A stretch of 64,000 nucleotides of DNA, from the NCBI GenBank assembly GCA_036373915.1, contig DASUUU010000157.1, positions 7,433-71,432 on the forward strand. Reading direction: 5' to 3'. Of this stretch, positions 16,833 through 24,903 are shown piece after piece (the stretch's first letter is position 1; every line of letters begins with the position of its first letter). The DNA comes from JASLBX01 sp036373915. Its GTDB lineage: Bacteria > Actinomycetota > Actinomycetes > Jiangellales > Jiangellaceae. Both the position numbers and the translations under genes were made by a program. A model generated the notes under the pieces. The model made no database searches. It was not told the origin of the DNA and worked only from the letters and a program-made list of their open reading frames with translations.

Positions 16833-17468
16833 TTACGACGGAGGGGTGGTGTAGAACGCGATGGATCGTTCGGCCGCTGCGCGAGCGCTCTCCTCGTCCG
16901 TACCGAAGGCGATGTCGGACTCGCACCACCGCTGTGCGCTGAGGGTGGCGAACTGCTTGCCCTCGGGCGAAAGCATCCACTCCTGAGCCTCCTGCGGATC
17001 GACCGGAGGCGCGCCGGCCAGATGCCGCGCCAGGCCCACCAGTGCCCCGTCCCAGCCAATGCCGGTGGCGCTTGGCCCGAACTGGGCCCACAACTCGTCG
17101 CTGACGTGGGCGACATGTTCGAGCTCGAAGCGGGTGCGGCCCTCACCCTCCGGGGTAAGGCGCACCTCGATCCAGCTGATCTGGCCGCCGAACTCCCAGG
17201 TGGCGGCGAAGCTCTTCGGCGGATCGCACCGCTCGACGACCCCGCTCGCGTTGCCCTCGAGGTGGTACCGGCCGTGCAGCTGGAGGTCGCCGCTTATCGG
17301 CAGAAACCAGCGCGGAATACGGTCGGGGTTGGTGCAGGCGTCCCAGACGTCTTCGACCGTGGCGTCATACGACTGGCTGATGGTGCTGACTCGCGCCTCA
17401 CCTGCTTCGAGCATGCGGCTGCCTATCTGCCGCCGTACTGCGTTGATCTGCTGGGTGACATCGATCAT
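16833..17468 (-). CDS. AHSA1-type SRPBCC protein
   Basis: The product is 211 aa from ATG 17468. A helical start is followed by TISQSYDATVEDVWDACTNP, RIPRWFLPISGDL, YHLEGNASGVVERCDPPKSF and WEFGGQISWIEVRLTP, the pattern of Aha1/SRPBCC ligand-binding domains, and then a C-terminal helix. The start overlaps the stop of the ArsR gene by ATGA (17465-17468), so the two are coupled. ArsR-AHSA1 pairs are widespread in actinobacteria; the ArsR protein usually controls its partner. No ligand is known. Confidence 0.85.
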   Translation of the reverse strand: MIDVTQQINAVRRQIGSRMLEAGEARVSTISQSYDATVEDVWDACTNPDRIPRWFLPISGDLQLHGRYHLEGNASGVVERCDPPKSFAATWEFGGQISWIEVRLTPEGEGRTRFELEHVAHVSDELWAQFGPSATGIGWDGALVGLARHLAGAPPVDPQEAQEWMLSPEGKQFATLSAQRWCESDIAFGTDEESARAAAERSIAFYTTPPS

Positions 17469-17827
17469 GAGGTACTCCCCTGGTCAGGTTGACTACTACG
17501 CAGGCGCCGCTCGCGCTTGCCGCGGGCGAGCTCGGTCGCCAAGGCCTCCAGCGGTGGCGTCCAGAACCGCCGAAACCTGTCGAGCCACACATCGACGTCT
17601 CGCAGTGGCGCGGAGTTCACCGCGTACAGACGCCGAGCACCTTCCGGGCGGACCGTCGCGAATCCAGCATCGCGCAACACCTTGAGGTGCTGAGAGACCG
17701 CCGGTTGGGTGATGCCGAACTCGCCCTGGATGACCGCGGACACCTCACCCGAGCTCAGCTCGCCGTCGGCGAGCAACTCGAGGATGCGCCTGCGTACCGG
17801 GTCACCCAGGACGTCGAACGCGTGCAT
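17465..17827 (-). CDS. ArsR-family winged-helix regulator
   Basis: The product is 120 aa. It begins FDVLGDPVRRRILELLADGE, then FGITQPAVSQHLKVLRDAGF (recognition helix) and TVRPEGARRLYAVN (wing). There is no cysteine metal site, as in ArsR proteins of the ArsR-AHSA1 type that sense other cues. A perfect 16-bp palindrome lies 20 bp upstream of its ATG and is the likely autoregulatory operator. It shares an ATGA overlap with the downstream AHSA1 gene. Confidence 0.9.
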   Translation of the reverse strand: MHAFDVLGDPVRRRILELLADGELSSGEVSAVIQGEFGITQPAVSQHLKVLRDAGFATVRPEGARRLYAVNSAPLRDVDVWLDRFRRFWTPPLEALATELARGKRERRLRSSQPDQGSTS

Positions 17828-17846
17828 GGCGGCAATGTATCAGCAG

Positions 17847-17862
17847 TGGCTTATATAAGCCA
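17847..17862 (-). promoter_or_regulatory. Perfect 16-bp palindrome, ArsR operator candidate
   Basis: TGGCTTATATAAGCCA reads the same on both strands. It is AT-rich in the centre, lies 20 bp before the ArsR start at 17827 and could cover the -10 region. Similar 16-bp dyads are typical ArsR sites. Confidence 0.7.
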
Positions 17863-17958
17863 GCGTCTATCTCCCGAGGACGCTCGAGTCACCAGGTGGT
17901 CGTTTGGGCGCCCGCCGAGCAGATAGCCCGCGGCGCCCGACCGAGCCAACCCTCTCGG

Positions 17959-18453
17959 CTACAGCGCGCGCGCCTCGATTGCGAGGCGTCCGGTGCCGAG
18001 ATTCACCGTGCCCTCGTTGACGACGACGGTCCGGTTCAAGCGGTCGAATCGCGGATCCGCGGTTCGCATGAGTGCAGTGGCCAGCACTCGGAAGTCCAGG
18101 TCTGGGAACTCGAACCCAGGCGATGCGAGCACCTCGAGCGGCGGCATCTCCAGGCCCTCGGGCGGCAGAACGTAACCACGTATGTCAAAGGCCACGCGGG
18201 CACCCGCGCCTTCGACGACCTCGTGCGCCACGATCACTCCGACACCGTCGGGGCGCACCATGAACTGGTCGAGCCCAAAGATGCGCCCGCCTGCGAACGG
18301 TCCTTCCACGATGTCCGCGCTGAAGTCGTTGTGAAATCTCAGGCCCTCCGGGAACAACCCGATCGGGTAGAGATCGGCGAGGCTGCCTTCGAGACGGTAG
18401 ACCAGTTCTGTGTCGGCTCGCCCGTGCGAGCGCTGGCTTGTCAGGGTCTGCAT
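17959..18453 (-). CDS. DUF3237-like protein
   Basis: The product is 164 aa from ATG 18453, selected because AAAAGGAG lies a few bases upstream; a longer start would pass through that site. The core (ADIVEGPFAGGRIFGLDQFM, VRPDGVGVIVAHEVVEGAGA, VAFDIRGYVLPPEG) has the G-x-F-x-G-x-x-x-G and VRPDG pattern of DUF3237 beta-barrel proteins. The function of the family is unknown. It is the second gene after an 84-aa protein, 53 bp apart, in an operon divergent from a TetR gene. Confidence 0.65.
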   Translation of the reverse strand: MQTLTSQRSHGRADTELVYRLEGSLADLYPIGLFPEGLRFHNDFSADIVEGPFAGGRIFGLDQFMVRPDGVGVIVAHEVVEGAGARVAFDIRGYVLPPEGLEMPPLEVLASPGFEFPDLDFRVLATALMRTADPRFDRLNRTVVVNEGTVNLGTGRLAIEARAL

Positions 18454-18506
18454 GGTGATCTCCTTTTCGTGACGTACAGATGGTTGATCGGCGTGCAACG
18501 GCGCAC

Positions 18507-18761
18507 TCAGGCCTCGATGACCAGTCCCGTGCCGGCGGCGGGAAGGAGTGGGCCCACTCGTTCGCCAGCCGCCAGGAGGGTGACGCCGAGCAACTCGCCG
18601 ACCAGCTCCTCGGCGAAGTGGGCGCGGCCGTCGTGCCCGACCGTCCGGGTGACGTCTCGCCGGCCGCCACCCGCCAGTTCGAATCGGGCGGTGACGGGCT
18701 CGCCGTAGACCTCGTTGCCGCTCCCGTCGACGACGCTCACCGCGAACATCGTCCTTGTCAT
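18507..18761 (-). CDS. Small conserved hypothetical protein
   Basis: The product is 84 aa from ATG 18761. The sequence alternates short strands (TMFAVSVVDGSGNEVYGEP, VTARFELAGGGRRDVTRTV) and ends hydrophobic (LLGVTLLAAGERVGPLLPAA), suggesting a small beta sandwich. I recognise no family. It is the first gene of the operon with the DUF3237-like gene and is divergent from TetR 18939; the 177-bp gap holds a dyad that TetR probably uses. Confidence 0.5.
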   Translation of the reverse strand: MTRTMFAVSVVDGSGNEVYGEPVTARFELAGGGRRDVTRTVGHDGRAHFAEELVGELLGVTLLAAGERVGPLLPAAGTGLVIEA

Positions 18762-18906
18762 GTCGGACCTGCTTCCTTCTCGACTTTTCGTCGCACGCCT
18801 GTGTGCGATGAAAAATCTATGGGACGACACCCGGTTGCGCAAGTTCATGCTACAGGGTCGTTCAGTGAAATGAGTCACAGTGCAGTTGAGAGGAGTACGT
18901 GGCGAA

Positions 18907-18920
18907 CGTTCGACCGAACG
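18907..18920 (+). promoter_or_regulatory. Dyad in the TetR/84-aa-protein divergent promoter
   Basis: CGTTCGACCGAACG (6-bp arms, 2-bp centre) lies 19 bp upstream of the TetR start at 18939. Its position and size fit a TetR autoregulatory operator shared by the divergent operon. Confidence 0.5.
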
Positions 18921-18938
18921 CTCCTGTACGATCAATGC

Positions 18939-19544
18939 ATGCCAAACTCGACGACAGGCCGGGCGTACCACATGCGCAAGCGGCGCGAGGATGTAGAGCA
19001 GACCCGACAGCGCATCGTGGAGGCCGCGGTAGAACTGCACGGCACTGTCGGACCGGTCAACACGACCTTCTCAGCAGTAGCCGAGCGGGCAGGCGTACAG
19101 CGCTCCACGGTCTACCGCCACTTCTCCGACGAGGCCGCCCTCTTCGGTGCCTGCACGAGCCACTGGCTGGCCGGGCATCCCTGGCCTCAGCCGGAAGACT
19201 GGCGGCGCGAGACCGATCCCGTCGCCCGCCTCCGGCGCGCCCTGACCGAGTTGTACGGCTACTACGCCGCCAATACACAGATGCTGTCCAACTCGTTCCG
19301 CGACATCGACGTCATGCCCGCCTTCGTCGGCGAGTTCATCCGTGCGCAGTTGCAGAACATGCACACGACCCTGGTCGAGGCCTGGCCGGAAGACTCCCGC
19401 GACCTGGCCGTGGCCATCGCCCACGCGATCGACTTCCGATCCTGGCAGTCGCTGTCGTCCCAATCGCTCCCGCCGGAACGCGCTGCACAGCTCATGACCG
19501 AGATGGTGGCCGGAAGCGTCCGCGCACGGACGTCACGGACGTAA
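18939..19544 (+). CDS. TetR-family transcriptional regulator
   Basis: The product is 201 aa from ATG 18939 (a second ATG lies 11 codons on). The N-terminal HTH reads TRQRIVEAAVELHG, TTFSAVAERAGVQRSTVYRH and FSDEAALFGAC; the rest is the helical ligand and dimer domain with several Trp residues (HWLAGHPWPQPEDW). It is divergent from the 84-aa/DUF3237 operon, which is its likely target, and is convergent with the next TetR gene (10 bp apart). Confidence 0.85.
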   Translation: MPNSTTGRAYHMRKRREDVEQTRQRIVEAAVELHGTVGPVNTTFSAVAERAGVQRSTVYRHFSDEAALFGACTSHWLAGHPWPQPEDWRRETDPVARLRRALTELYGYYAANTQMLSNSFRDIDVMPAFVGEFIRAQLQNMHTTLVEAWPEDSRDLAVAIAHAIDFRSWQSLSSQSLPPERAAQLMTEMVAGSVRARTSRT

Positions 19545-19554
19545 GTCAGAAGCG

Positions 19555-20184
19555 TCACGCGCACAACTGCGCGCGCAGGGTGTCGAACGTCCACCGCTCC
19601 CATTCCTCGGGAGACCAGCCGCGGACGTCAACGAGCAGCAGGAATAGCTCCGTGCTCAACAGAGCGAACAGGATGTCCGCAACCCGTTCGGCCGTCACGC
19701 CGGGGGCGATGCCTAGTTTGGTGACCAGGACCTCCGCCGCGGCTTCGTGCACCTCGTACCGGGGACGTTCTCCCTCAGGCCAGAGTGCCGCCACGTCGGC
19801 GTCCGTGGCCGCCGCGGTGTCGACCATCCTGACCAGCGGCGCGACCCGCTCGAGGATAGCCCGGGCGCCCCGGACATGCGCCCGCAACTGGGCGTCCGCG
19901 GACTCAGCGGCGACGACCTCGCGGAACCACGGCTGCTCCGTCGTCGCGATCGGCTCGTCGTCGCCGGCGATGGTGATGTCCACCAGCTCTTTGAGCAGCG
20001 TCCGTTTGTTGCCGAAGACGAAGTAGATCGTCTGGACGGCGACACCCGCTCGGTCGGCGACGTCCTGCAACGGCGTCGCTCCGTAGCCGCGCTCGATGAA
20101 CAGGTCGCGGGCAGCGTCGATGATGCGCCGGCGCGTCTCACTCGCCTTCTCGGCCCGTTTATTCACTCGCTTGACATCGGCCAC
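19555..20184 (-). CDS. TetR-family regulator controlling the DrrAB-type exporter
   Basis: The product is 209 aa from GTG 20184. The HTH is RRIIDAARDLFIERGYGATP, LQDVADRAGVAVQTIYFVFG and NKRTLLKELVD. The C-terminal domain has no recognisable signature beyond helices. The gene is divergent from the ABC exporter at 20247; only 62 bp separate them and these hold three CTAGAG-containing half-sites, so it most likely represses the exporter and itself. A TACAGT -10-like box lies close before the GTG, which suggests a leaderless or nearly leaderless transcript. Confidence 0.87.
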   Translation of the reverse strand: MADVKRVNKRAEKASETRRRIIDAARDLFIERGYGATPLQDVADRAGVAVQTIYFVFGNKRTLLKELVDITIAGDDEPIATTEQPWFREVVAAESADAQLRAHVRGARAILERVAPLVRMVDTAAATDADVAALWPEGERPRYEVHEAAAEVLVTKLGIAPGVTAERVADILFALLSTELFLLLVDVRGWSPEEWERWTFDTLRAQLCA

Positions 20185-20196
20185 ACCCGTACTGTA

Positions 20197-20232
20197 TCTC
20201 TAGAGTTCGTCACTAGAGTACGACTCTAGAGA
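20197..20232. promoter_or_regulatory. TetR operator cluster between regulator and ABC exporter
   Basis: TCTCTAGAGT (20197-20206) and ACTCTAGAGA (20223-20232) form a perfect 10-bp inverted repeat with 16 bp between the arms. A third related site, ACTAGAGT, sits between them at 20212-20219. The cluster lies in the shared 62-bp promoter of the two divergent genes. Confidence 0.7.
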
Positions 20233-20246
20233 GAGGTTACAGTGCA

Positions 20247-21212
20247 ATGCAGTTTGCAGTTGAGGCCGCGGGCCTGGTCAAGGCGTTCGGCGAGACGCGG
20301 GCCGTCGACGGGGTTGATCTGACCGTTCCTGCCGGCCGCGTCTTCGGCTTGCTCGGTCCGAACGGCGCCGGCAAGACCACCGCGCTCCGAATGCTCGCCA
20401 CCCTCCTTGCGCCGGACGGCGGGACCGCGCGGGTGTTCGGGCACGACGTCGTCACCGAGGCGGATGCCGTCCGGTCCCGGATCAGCCTGACGGGGCAGTT
20501 CGCCTCGATCGACGAGGATCTGACCGGTGGCGAGAACCTGGCCATCCTCGCCCGCCTCTTCGGGTATTCGCGGTCCGCCGCCAGAGCGCGGGCAGACGAG
20601 TTGCTTACGGCGTTCGATCTTGCGGACGCGGCCGGCCGCACCGTGAAGACCTACTCCGGAGGCATGCGCCGCCGGCTGGACATCGCGGCCAGCATCGTCG
20701 TCACGCCCGAGTTGCTCTTCCTGGACGAGCCGACGACGGGGCTGGACCCGCGCAGCCGCAACCAGGTCTGGGACATCGTCCGGACCCTCGTGGCCGAAGG
20801 CACCACCGTGCTGCTGACGACCCAGTACCTGGACGAGGCCGACCAACTCGCCGACCGGATCGCCGTCATCGACCACGGCCGGGTCATCGCGGACGGCACG
20901 CCGAGCGAGCTCAAGGCTTCGACGGGTTCCGGGACCCTGCACATCCGGCTGCTCGATCCGGCCCGCCGGGCGGACGCGCAGCAGGTCGTGGCCGGCGCCC
21001 TCACGACCGCCGTCCGTCTCGAGTCCGACGAGGCCGTCCTGACCGCTCGGGCCGACGACCCCTCCCGGGCGTCGGTCGCACTGGCCGAACTGGCTCGGGC
21101 CGGCATCGACGTCCACTCGTTCGCGCTCGGCCAACCCAGCCTCGACGAGGTGTTCCTCGCCCTCACCGGCCATCGCGCCGTGACCGATTCAATCCAGAAG
21201 GACGCAGCATGA
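20247..21212 (+). CDS. ABC transporter ATP-binding protein, DrrA-type
   Basis: The product is 321 aa. It has Walker A GPNGAGKTTALRML, Q-loop LTGQFASIDEDLTGGENL, signature YSGGMRRRLDIAASIV, Walker B LLFLDEPTTGLD and H-loop region TTVLLTTQYLDEADQLAD, and the family C-terminal domain ending GQPSLDEVFLALTGH typical of daunorubicin-resistance DrrA and relatives. It pairs with the ABC-2 permease that overlaps its end by ATGA. The pair probably exports a hydrophobic drug or lipid, under control of the divergent TetR. Confidence 0.92.
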   Translation: MQFAVEAAGLVKAFGETRAVDGVDLTVPAGRVFGLLGPNGAGKTTALRMLATLLAPDGGTARVFGHDVVTEADAVRSRISLTGQFASIDEDLTGGENLAILARLFGYSRSAARARADELLTAFDLADAAGRTVKTYSGGMRRRLDIAASIVVTPELLFLDEPTTGLDPRSRNQVWDIVRTLVAEGTTVLLTTQYLDEADQLADRIAVIDHGRVIADGTPSELKASTGSGTLHIRLLDPARRADAQQVVAGALTTAVRLESDEAVLTARADDPSRASVALAELARAGIDVHSFALGQPSLDEVFLALTGHRAVTDSIQKDAA

Positions 21213-22054
21213 CGAGCACACCACTGACCCATCCCGACCCCGCCCTGACCGGCCCGGCGTTGCGCGACACCATCGAACGTCGGCCCCGGCCGCCGCGAGC
21301 CACAGCAGCGTCCGCGTCGCTGACGTTCGCTACCCGGGCGCTGTTGAGGATCAAGCACGTGCCTGAGCAGATGGCCGATGCGATCATGATCCCGATCCTG
21401 TTCACGGTGATGTTCACCTACCTGTTCGGGGGCGCGCTGGCTGGCTCCACCAGCGACTACCTGCAGTTCCTGTTGCCCGGAACCATGGTGTTCGCCGTAC
21501 TGCTCATCACCGTGTACGCCGGAGTCAACCTCAACACGGACATCACCAAGGGCGTCCTCGATCGTTTCCGGTCGATGCCGATCTGGCGGCCGGCTCTTAT
21601 CGTGGGAGGTCTGGTCAGCGACGCCGGACGCAACCTGTTGGCGGCCGGGCTGGTCGTGGGTCTGGGCCTGGCGATGGGCTTTCGGCCGGACGCCGGGGTG
21701 ACAGGGGTGCTTGCCGCAATCGGGTTGCTGCTGGTGTTCGCCTTCGGAGTGTCCTGGATCTGGGCCACCCTCGGCCTAGTGCTGCGGACGCCGACGTCGG
21801 TGACGATGGTGAGCTTCCTCGTCCAGTTCCCCCTCACGTTCGCGAGCAACGTGTTCGTGGACCCCGCGACAATGCCCGGTTGGCTGCGGACGTTCGTCGA
21901 GGCCAACCCGGTCAGTCTGCTCGTCGACACCGTCCGCGGGCTGATGCACGGCACCGCGACATCGACCCAGGTCGGCGGCGTGTTGTTAGCCTCGGCCGCG
22001 ATCGTCGCCGTCTTCGGGCCGCTGACGATGCGTCTCTACCGGACACGAACGTGA
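21209..22054 (+). CDS. ABC-2 type permease, DrrB-type
   Basis: The product is 281 aa with six hydrophobic segments: IMIPILFTVMFTYLF, FLLPGTMVFAVLLITVYA, LLAAGLVVGLGLAMGF, LAAIGLLLVFAFGVSWIW, VSFLVQFPLTF and LASAAIVAVFGPL. The amphipathic loop DITKGVLDRFRSMPIWRPAL is the coupling region typical of DrrB permeases. Its start overlaps the ATPase stop by ATGA and its stop overlaps the TrmO GTG. It forms the membrane half of the exporter with 20247-21212. Confidence 0.9.
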   Translation: MTSTPLTHPDPALTGPALRDTIERRPRPPRATAASASLTFATRALLRIKHVPEQMADAIMIPILFTVMFTYLFGGALAGSTSDYLQFLLPGTMVFAVLLITVYAGVNLNTDITKGVLDRFRSMPIWRPALIVGGLVSDAGRNLLAAGLVVGLGLAMGFRPDAGVTGVLAAIGLLLVFAFGVSWIWATLGLVLRTPTSVTMVSFLVQFPLTFASNVFVDPATMPGWLRTFVEANPVSLLVDTVRGLMHGTATSTQVGGVLLASAAIVAVFGPLTMRLYRTRT

Positions 22055-22527
22055 GCGGGGATGTTGTGGAGCACGTCATACGGCCGGTCGGAGTCGTCCG
22101 AAATGGGCGCACCGACATCGCGATGACCGACAACTGGGGCGAGGTGACCAGCACGATCGTCGTCGGCGAGCGGTTCGGGGATGACTGCCTGCTCGGCTTG
22201 GACGAGTTCTCCCACGTCGACGTGCTGTTCCTGTTCGATCAGACGACCGATCGGCCGGACTACTCGCCGCGGCGGCCGCGGGGGCGAGCAGACCTGCCCA
22301 AGGTGGGCCTGTTCGCCGACCGTGGCCCCCGCCGGCCGAATCTGATCGGCGTGACGACGTGCCGGATCGCGTCCGTCGACGGGCGCTCGCTGGAGGTTGT
22401 CGGACTGGATGCAGTCGACGGGACGCCCGTCGTAGATCTCAAGCCGACCATGCTCGAGTTCCTGCCGGCAGACGTCCGGCAGCCGGAATGGGTCAGCCGG
22501 CTGATGGCTGACTACTTCCGGCCATGA
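22051..22527 (+). CDS. TrmO/TsaA-family tRNA methyltransferase-like protein
   Basis: The product is 158 aa from GTG 22051, which overlaps the permease stop (GTGA). The TsaA/TrmO fold is recognisable: IRPVGVVRNGRTD, DECLLGLDEFSHVDVLFLF-like core, and ADRGPRRPNLIGVTTCRI, the RPNxIG signature of the SAM site, then LDAVDGTPVVDLKPTM. TrmO N6-methylates t6A37 of tRNA-Thr(GGU). Coupling to an exporter operon may be accidental. Its 3-prime end overlaps the convergent AbiEi-like gene by 35 bp. Confidence 0.8.
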   Translation: MSGDVVEHVIRPVGVVRNGRTDIAMTDNWGEVTSTIVVGERFGDDCLLGLDEFSHVDVLFLFDQTTDRPDYSPRRPRGRADLPKVGLFADRGPRRPNLIGVTTCRIASVDGRSLEVVGLDAVDGTPVVDLKPTMLEFLPADVRQPEWVSRLMADYFRP

Positions 22528-23627
22528 GCTCGTCGTCCGCCCAACGGAGGCCGTCCATATCGTGCTGCCACCCCGCCGGCAGCACGAGCCCGGGCGCCTG
22601 CGGCAGCGGCCAGTCCTGACGCTCGGGTTCTACGGGACCCTTACCCGGCACGTCCTTCCACCACTTCACCGGTTCCGGCCTGGGCGGATGGTCGCTGAAC
22701 ATGGCACGCGCCTTGACCACCAGCGGCTCGCGGTTCGGGTGGGCGTCGGGCCATCCGTACCGGAGCAGGTCGAGCCCGAGCCGGCGCAACTGGAACTCCC
22801 GCTCCGGCTGGGCTCGGACGATCTGCGACGCATCATCGCGATTGTCATACTTCACGGCGCCGTCGCCTTCGTAACCCCACCAGTGCCACGGCAACAGGCC
22901 GTCCAACCTCCATTCCGGACGATCACGGCCGACCCAGGCATTGGTGACCGGCATCGGCAGGTCGTACTCGATGAAGGCGAACCGGCCCAAGGTCTCCAGT
23001 GGGCTCTCAATCGTCGGCTCGGCGCGCCTTGCCACCCACGCTGCCCTGTTGATGCCCGGCCAACGCTGCATGTGCGGCAGTACGCCGGCCAGGTCGAGCC
23101 CCCGACGAGCCGCTTCGTCGGCCACGACGAGTGAATCGGGCAACCGGGCCGTCCGCGCCAGATCGACGACAGCCCACTCATCACTGGTCACCAGCAGGCC
23201 GTCCGAGGTGCCAGCGGTGTTCCGGCGGGAGATTGGCTACGACTACTCGGCCACCCGTTCCGGTGAATTGCTTGCGTGACCCGTCCTTCGGTCGTACGAC
23301 CGTCGCCAGCCTCGGCGGAGGGCCGAGGGTCGGGAAATCGCGTACGGCTGCGCAGCCCCATCCGGTCAGGAAGGAGCCTGGGCCGCACAGGAGCGCAAAG
23401 GCCCGCGCCTCCGACATGAAGCGCTGCCACTCGTCAAGCTCGCCGAACGCCTTGGCGTCCACGTATGCACCGTGAGTGAGCCGCCGGAGCTTGCCGGCCG
23501 CTGTGAGCCGCCGGAGTCGGGCCTCGGAGAGACCCGCCTGCTTCGCGTCGGCGGCGAGCAGGACTCCGCGATTCCGGCGAAGCAGTTCACGTACGTCCCG
23601 CGGGAGGTCATCGGCTGGATTGGGCAT
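22493..23627 (-). pseudogene. AbiEi-type/DUF559-like gene with a frameshift
   Basis: The N-terminal part (start ATG 23627) is a winged-helix domain like AbiEi antitoxins: RRNRGVLLAADAKQAGLSEA, RLRRLTAAGKLRRLTHGAYV and LLCGPGSFLTGWGCAAV. The C-terminal part, in another frame, continues TSDEWAVVDLARTA, then the nuclease-like TIESPLETLGRFAFIEYDL, WRLDGLLPWHWWGYEGDGAV. The frames meet near 23198-23206; removing one base there joins HRWHLG to GLLVTSDEW. Intact relatives are single proteins of about 320-380 aa, often annotated as type IV TA antitoxins, although without an AbiEii toxin here. It is disrupted as read. Confidence 0.65.
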
Positions 23628-23823
23628 GGTGATCAGGGTGCCGCGATCGAGGCGTCGACCGTCCCGCCGAAGCCGGACTGTGGATATCCAGGTGGCGGCC
23701 GGCCAGGGTGTGGACAGCCACCCGCGCCCCGACCCTCCCGACATACCTGTCCACGCTCGTCACCCCCGTGGCCCGACGCCACACCAGCCCAAGATCGCCT
23801 GCTGCCCGCCCCGACCAGGCCAG

Positions 23824-23910
23824 GAAAACCGCTCCTCGCTGATCAAACCGTCGGCAGACCCGTGGTAATCGCGTGATCGCCGACGGTTTGATCAGCGAGG
23901 AGCGGTTTTC
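23824..23910. repeat. Perfect 32-bp inverted repeat in a divergent intergenic region
   Basis: The arms 23824-23855 and 23879-23910 are exact reverse complements (left arm begins GAAAACCGCTCCTCGCTGAT) with a 23-base loop. The element sits in the 484-bp gap (23628-24111) between the AbiEi-like gene and the lipid operon; the rest of that gap shows no gene. A 32-bp perfect hairpin is too long for an ordinary terminator and it lies upstream of both flanking genes. It may be a miniature transposable or REP-like element, or a transcript-level structure. Confidence 0.75.
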
Positions 23911-24111
23911 GTGGCGTGATCGTCCCGCTTCCCGAGAGCATTCGCCCGAAATTCCTGAGATGTGCCGCCCGGCGGAAGAGGCCGACGAGCCGATCCACCC
24001 ACCAGCGAGCGGCGCCACCCCCAGACCATGGCGGAGGGCGCATTGGCGGGGAGTCGCGGCGGCGACATAGCCTGACACCGACACCGGGCACGACACCGAG
24101 CGAGGCTGCGC

Positions 24112-24903
24112 ATGGCGTTCGACATCAGGGAACACACTGATCGAGCGTCCGCGATAACTCCTGACGACGTCGACCTCGCCGCGTTTCGCGACCGACCACT
24201 TGGCTCGCACACGATTCGCTGGCTTCAGTACCTGCGCAACGTCGAGCGGTACACGATCAGGCACCTGCGCGATCTGCTCGTGACGCCGTCCCACACCGAG
24301 CCCGTGGTCACAGAGTTCCTGACCGGGTGGGCATACCAGGAGTTCTGGCTCGGCGAGACACTCGATGCGATCATCGCCCAGCACGAGCCGCGCCACGTGA
24401 GCGCGCCGGGCTCGAGCACCGTGCAGCGTGCCGTCCAGGAGATTCGCGACCGGATCGGACCGGTGCGCCAGTCATTGCTGGCCAACCTGATCGGCGAAGA
24501 CTTCGTGGCCATCCACATGGCTTGGGCGTACGTCGACGCGGGCGTGATGAGCGCCGCATACCGAAGCGCAGCGGGCAACGGCGATCACCGGCAACTTGCC
24601 GAGATCGCGCGACGGGCCGCCGGCCTGAAGGAGTCGCACCGCGACTTCTACGCCGGCCAGGCCGTCGCGAGGCTCGGCAGATCGGCGCGGGCCAGGACGC
24701 TCGCCCGGCGAACTCTGACCTATCTGTGGCGGCCGCCCGGTGCGGCGCTTCACCAGCGGAAAGAGACCAAGTTCGTCCTGAACCACCTGTTCGACGCCGT
24801 CGAGGCTCGGTCCCTTGACGAGACACTCGACACCTTGCCGGGCCTGGAGGGGCTCCGGATAGTGTCATCGGCCATGGCGACCTTCGGGGTGATCCGCTCA
24901 TGA
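24112..24903 (+). CDS. Ferritin-like helical protein (possible di-iron oxidase), first gene of the lipid operon
   Basis: The product is 263 aa and all-alpha. Helix motifs include TEFLTGWAYQEFWLGETLDA, LIGEDFVAIHMAWAYVDAG and RAAGLKESHRDFYAGQA; Glu residues plus an ExxH (ESHR) are spaced as in ferritin-like di-iron proteins, but a full ligand set cannot be proven by eye. The N-terminus has a basic amphipathic stretch SHTIRWLQYLRNVERY. Its stop overlaps the ATG of the acyl-reductase gene (ATGA at 24900), so it is translationally coupled to the pathway. It might oxidise or desaturate an acyl intermediate; that is inference. Confidence 0.5.
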   Translation: MAFDIREHTDRASAITPDDVDLAAFRDRPLGSHTIRWLQYLRNVERYTIRHLRDLLVTPSHTEPVVTEFLTGWAYQEFWLGETLDAIIAQHEPRHVSAPGSSTVQRAVQEIRDRIGPVRQSLLANLIGEDFVAIHMAWAYVDAGVMSAAYRSAAGNGDHRQLAEIARRAAGLKESHRDFYAGQAVARLGRSARARTLARRTLTYLWRPPGAALHQRKETKFVLNHLFDAVEARSLDETLDTLPGLEGLRIVSSAMATFGVIRS

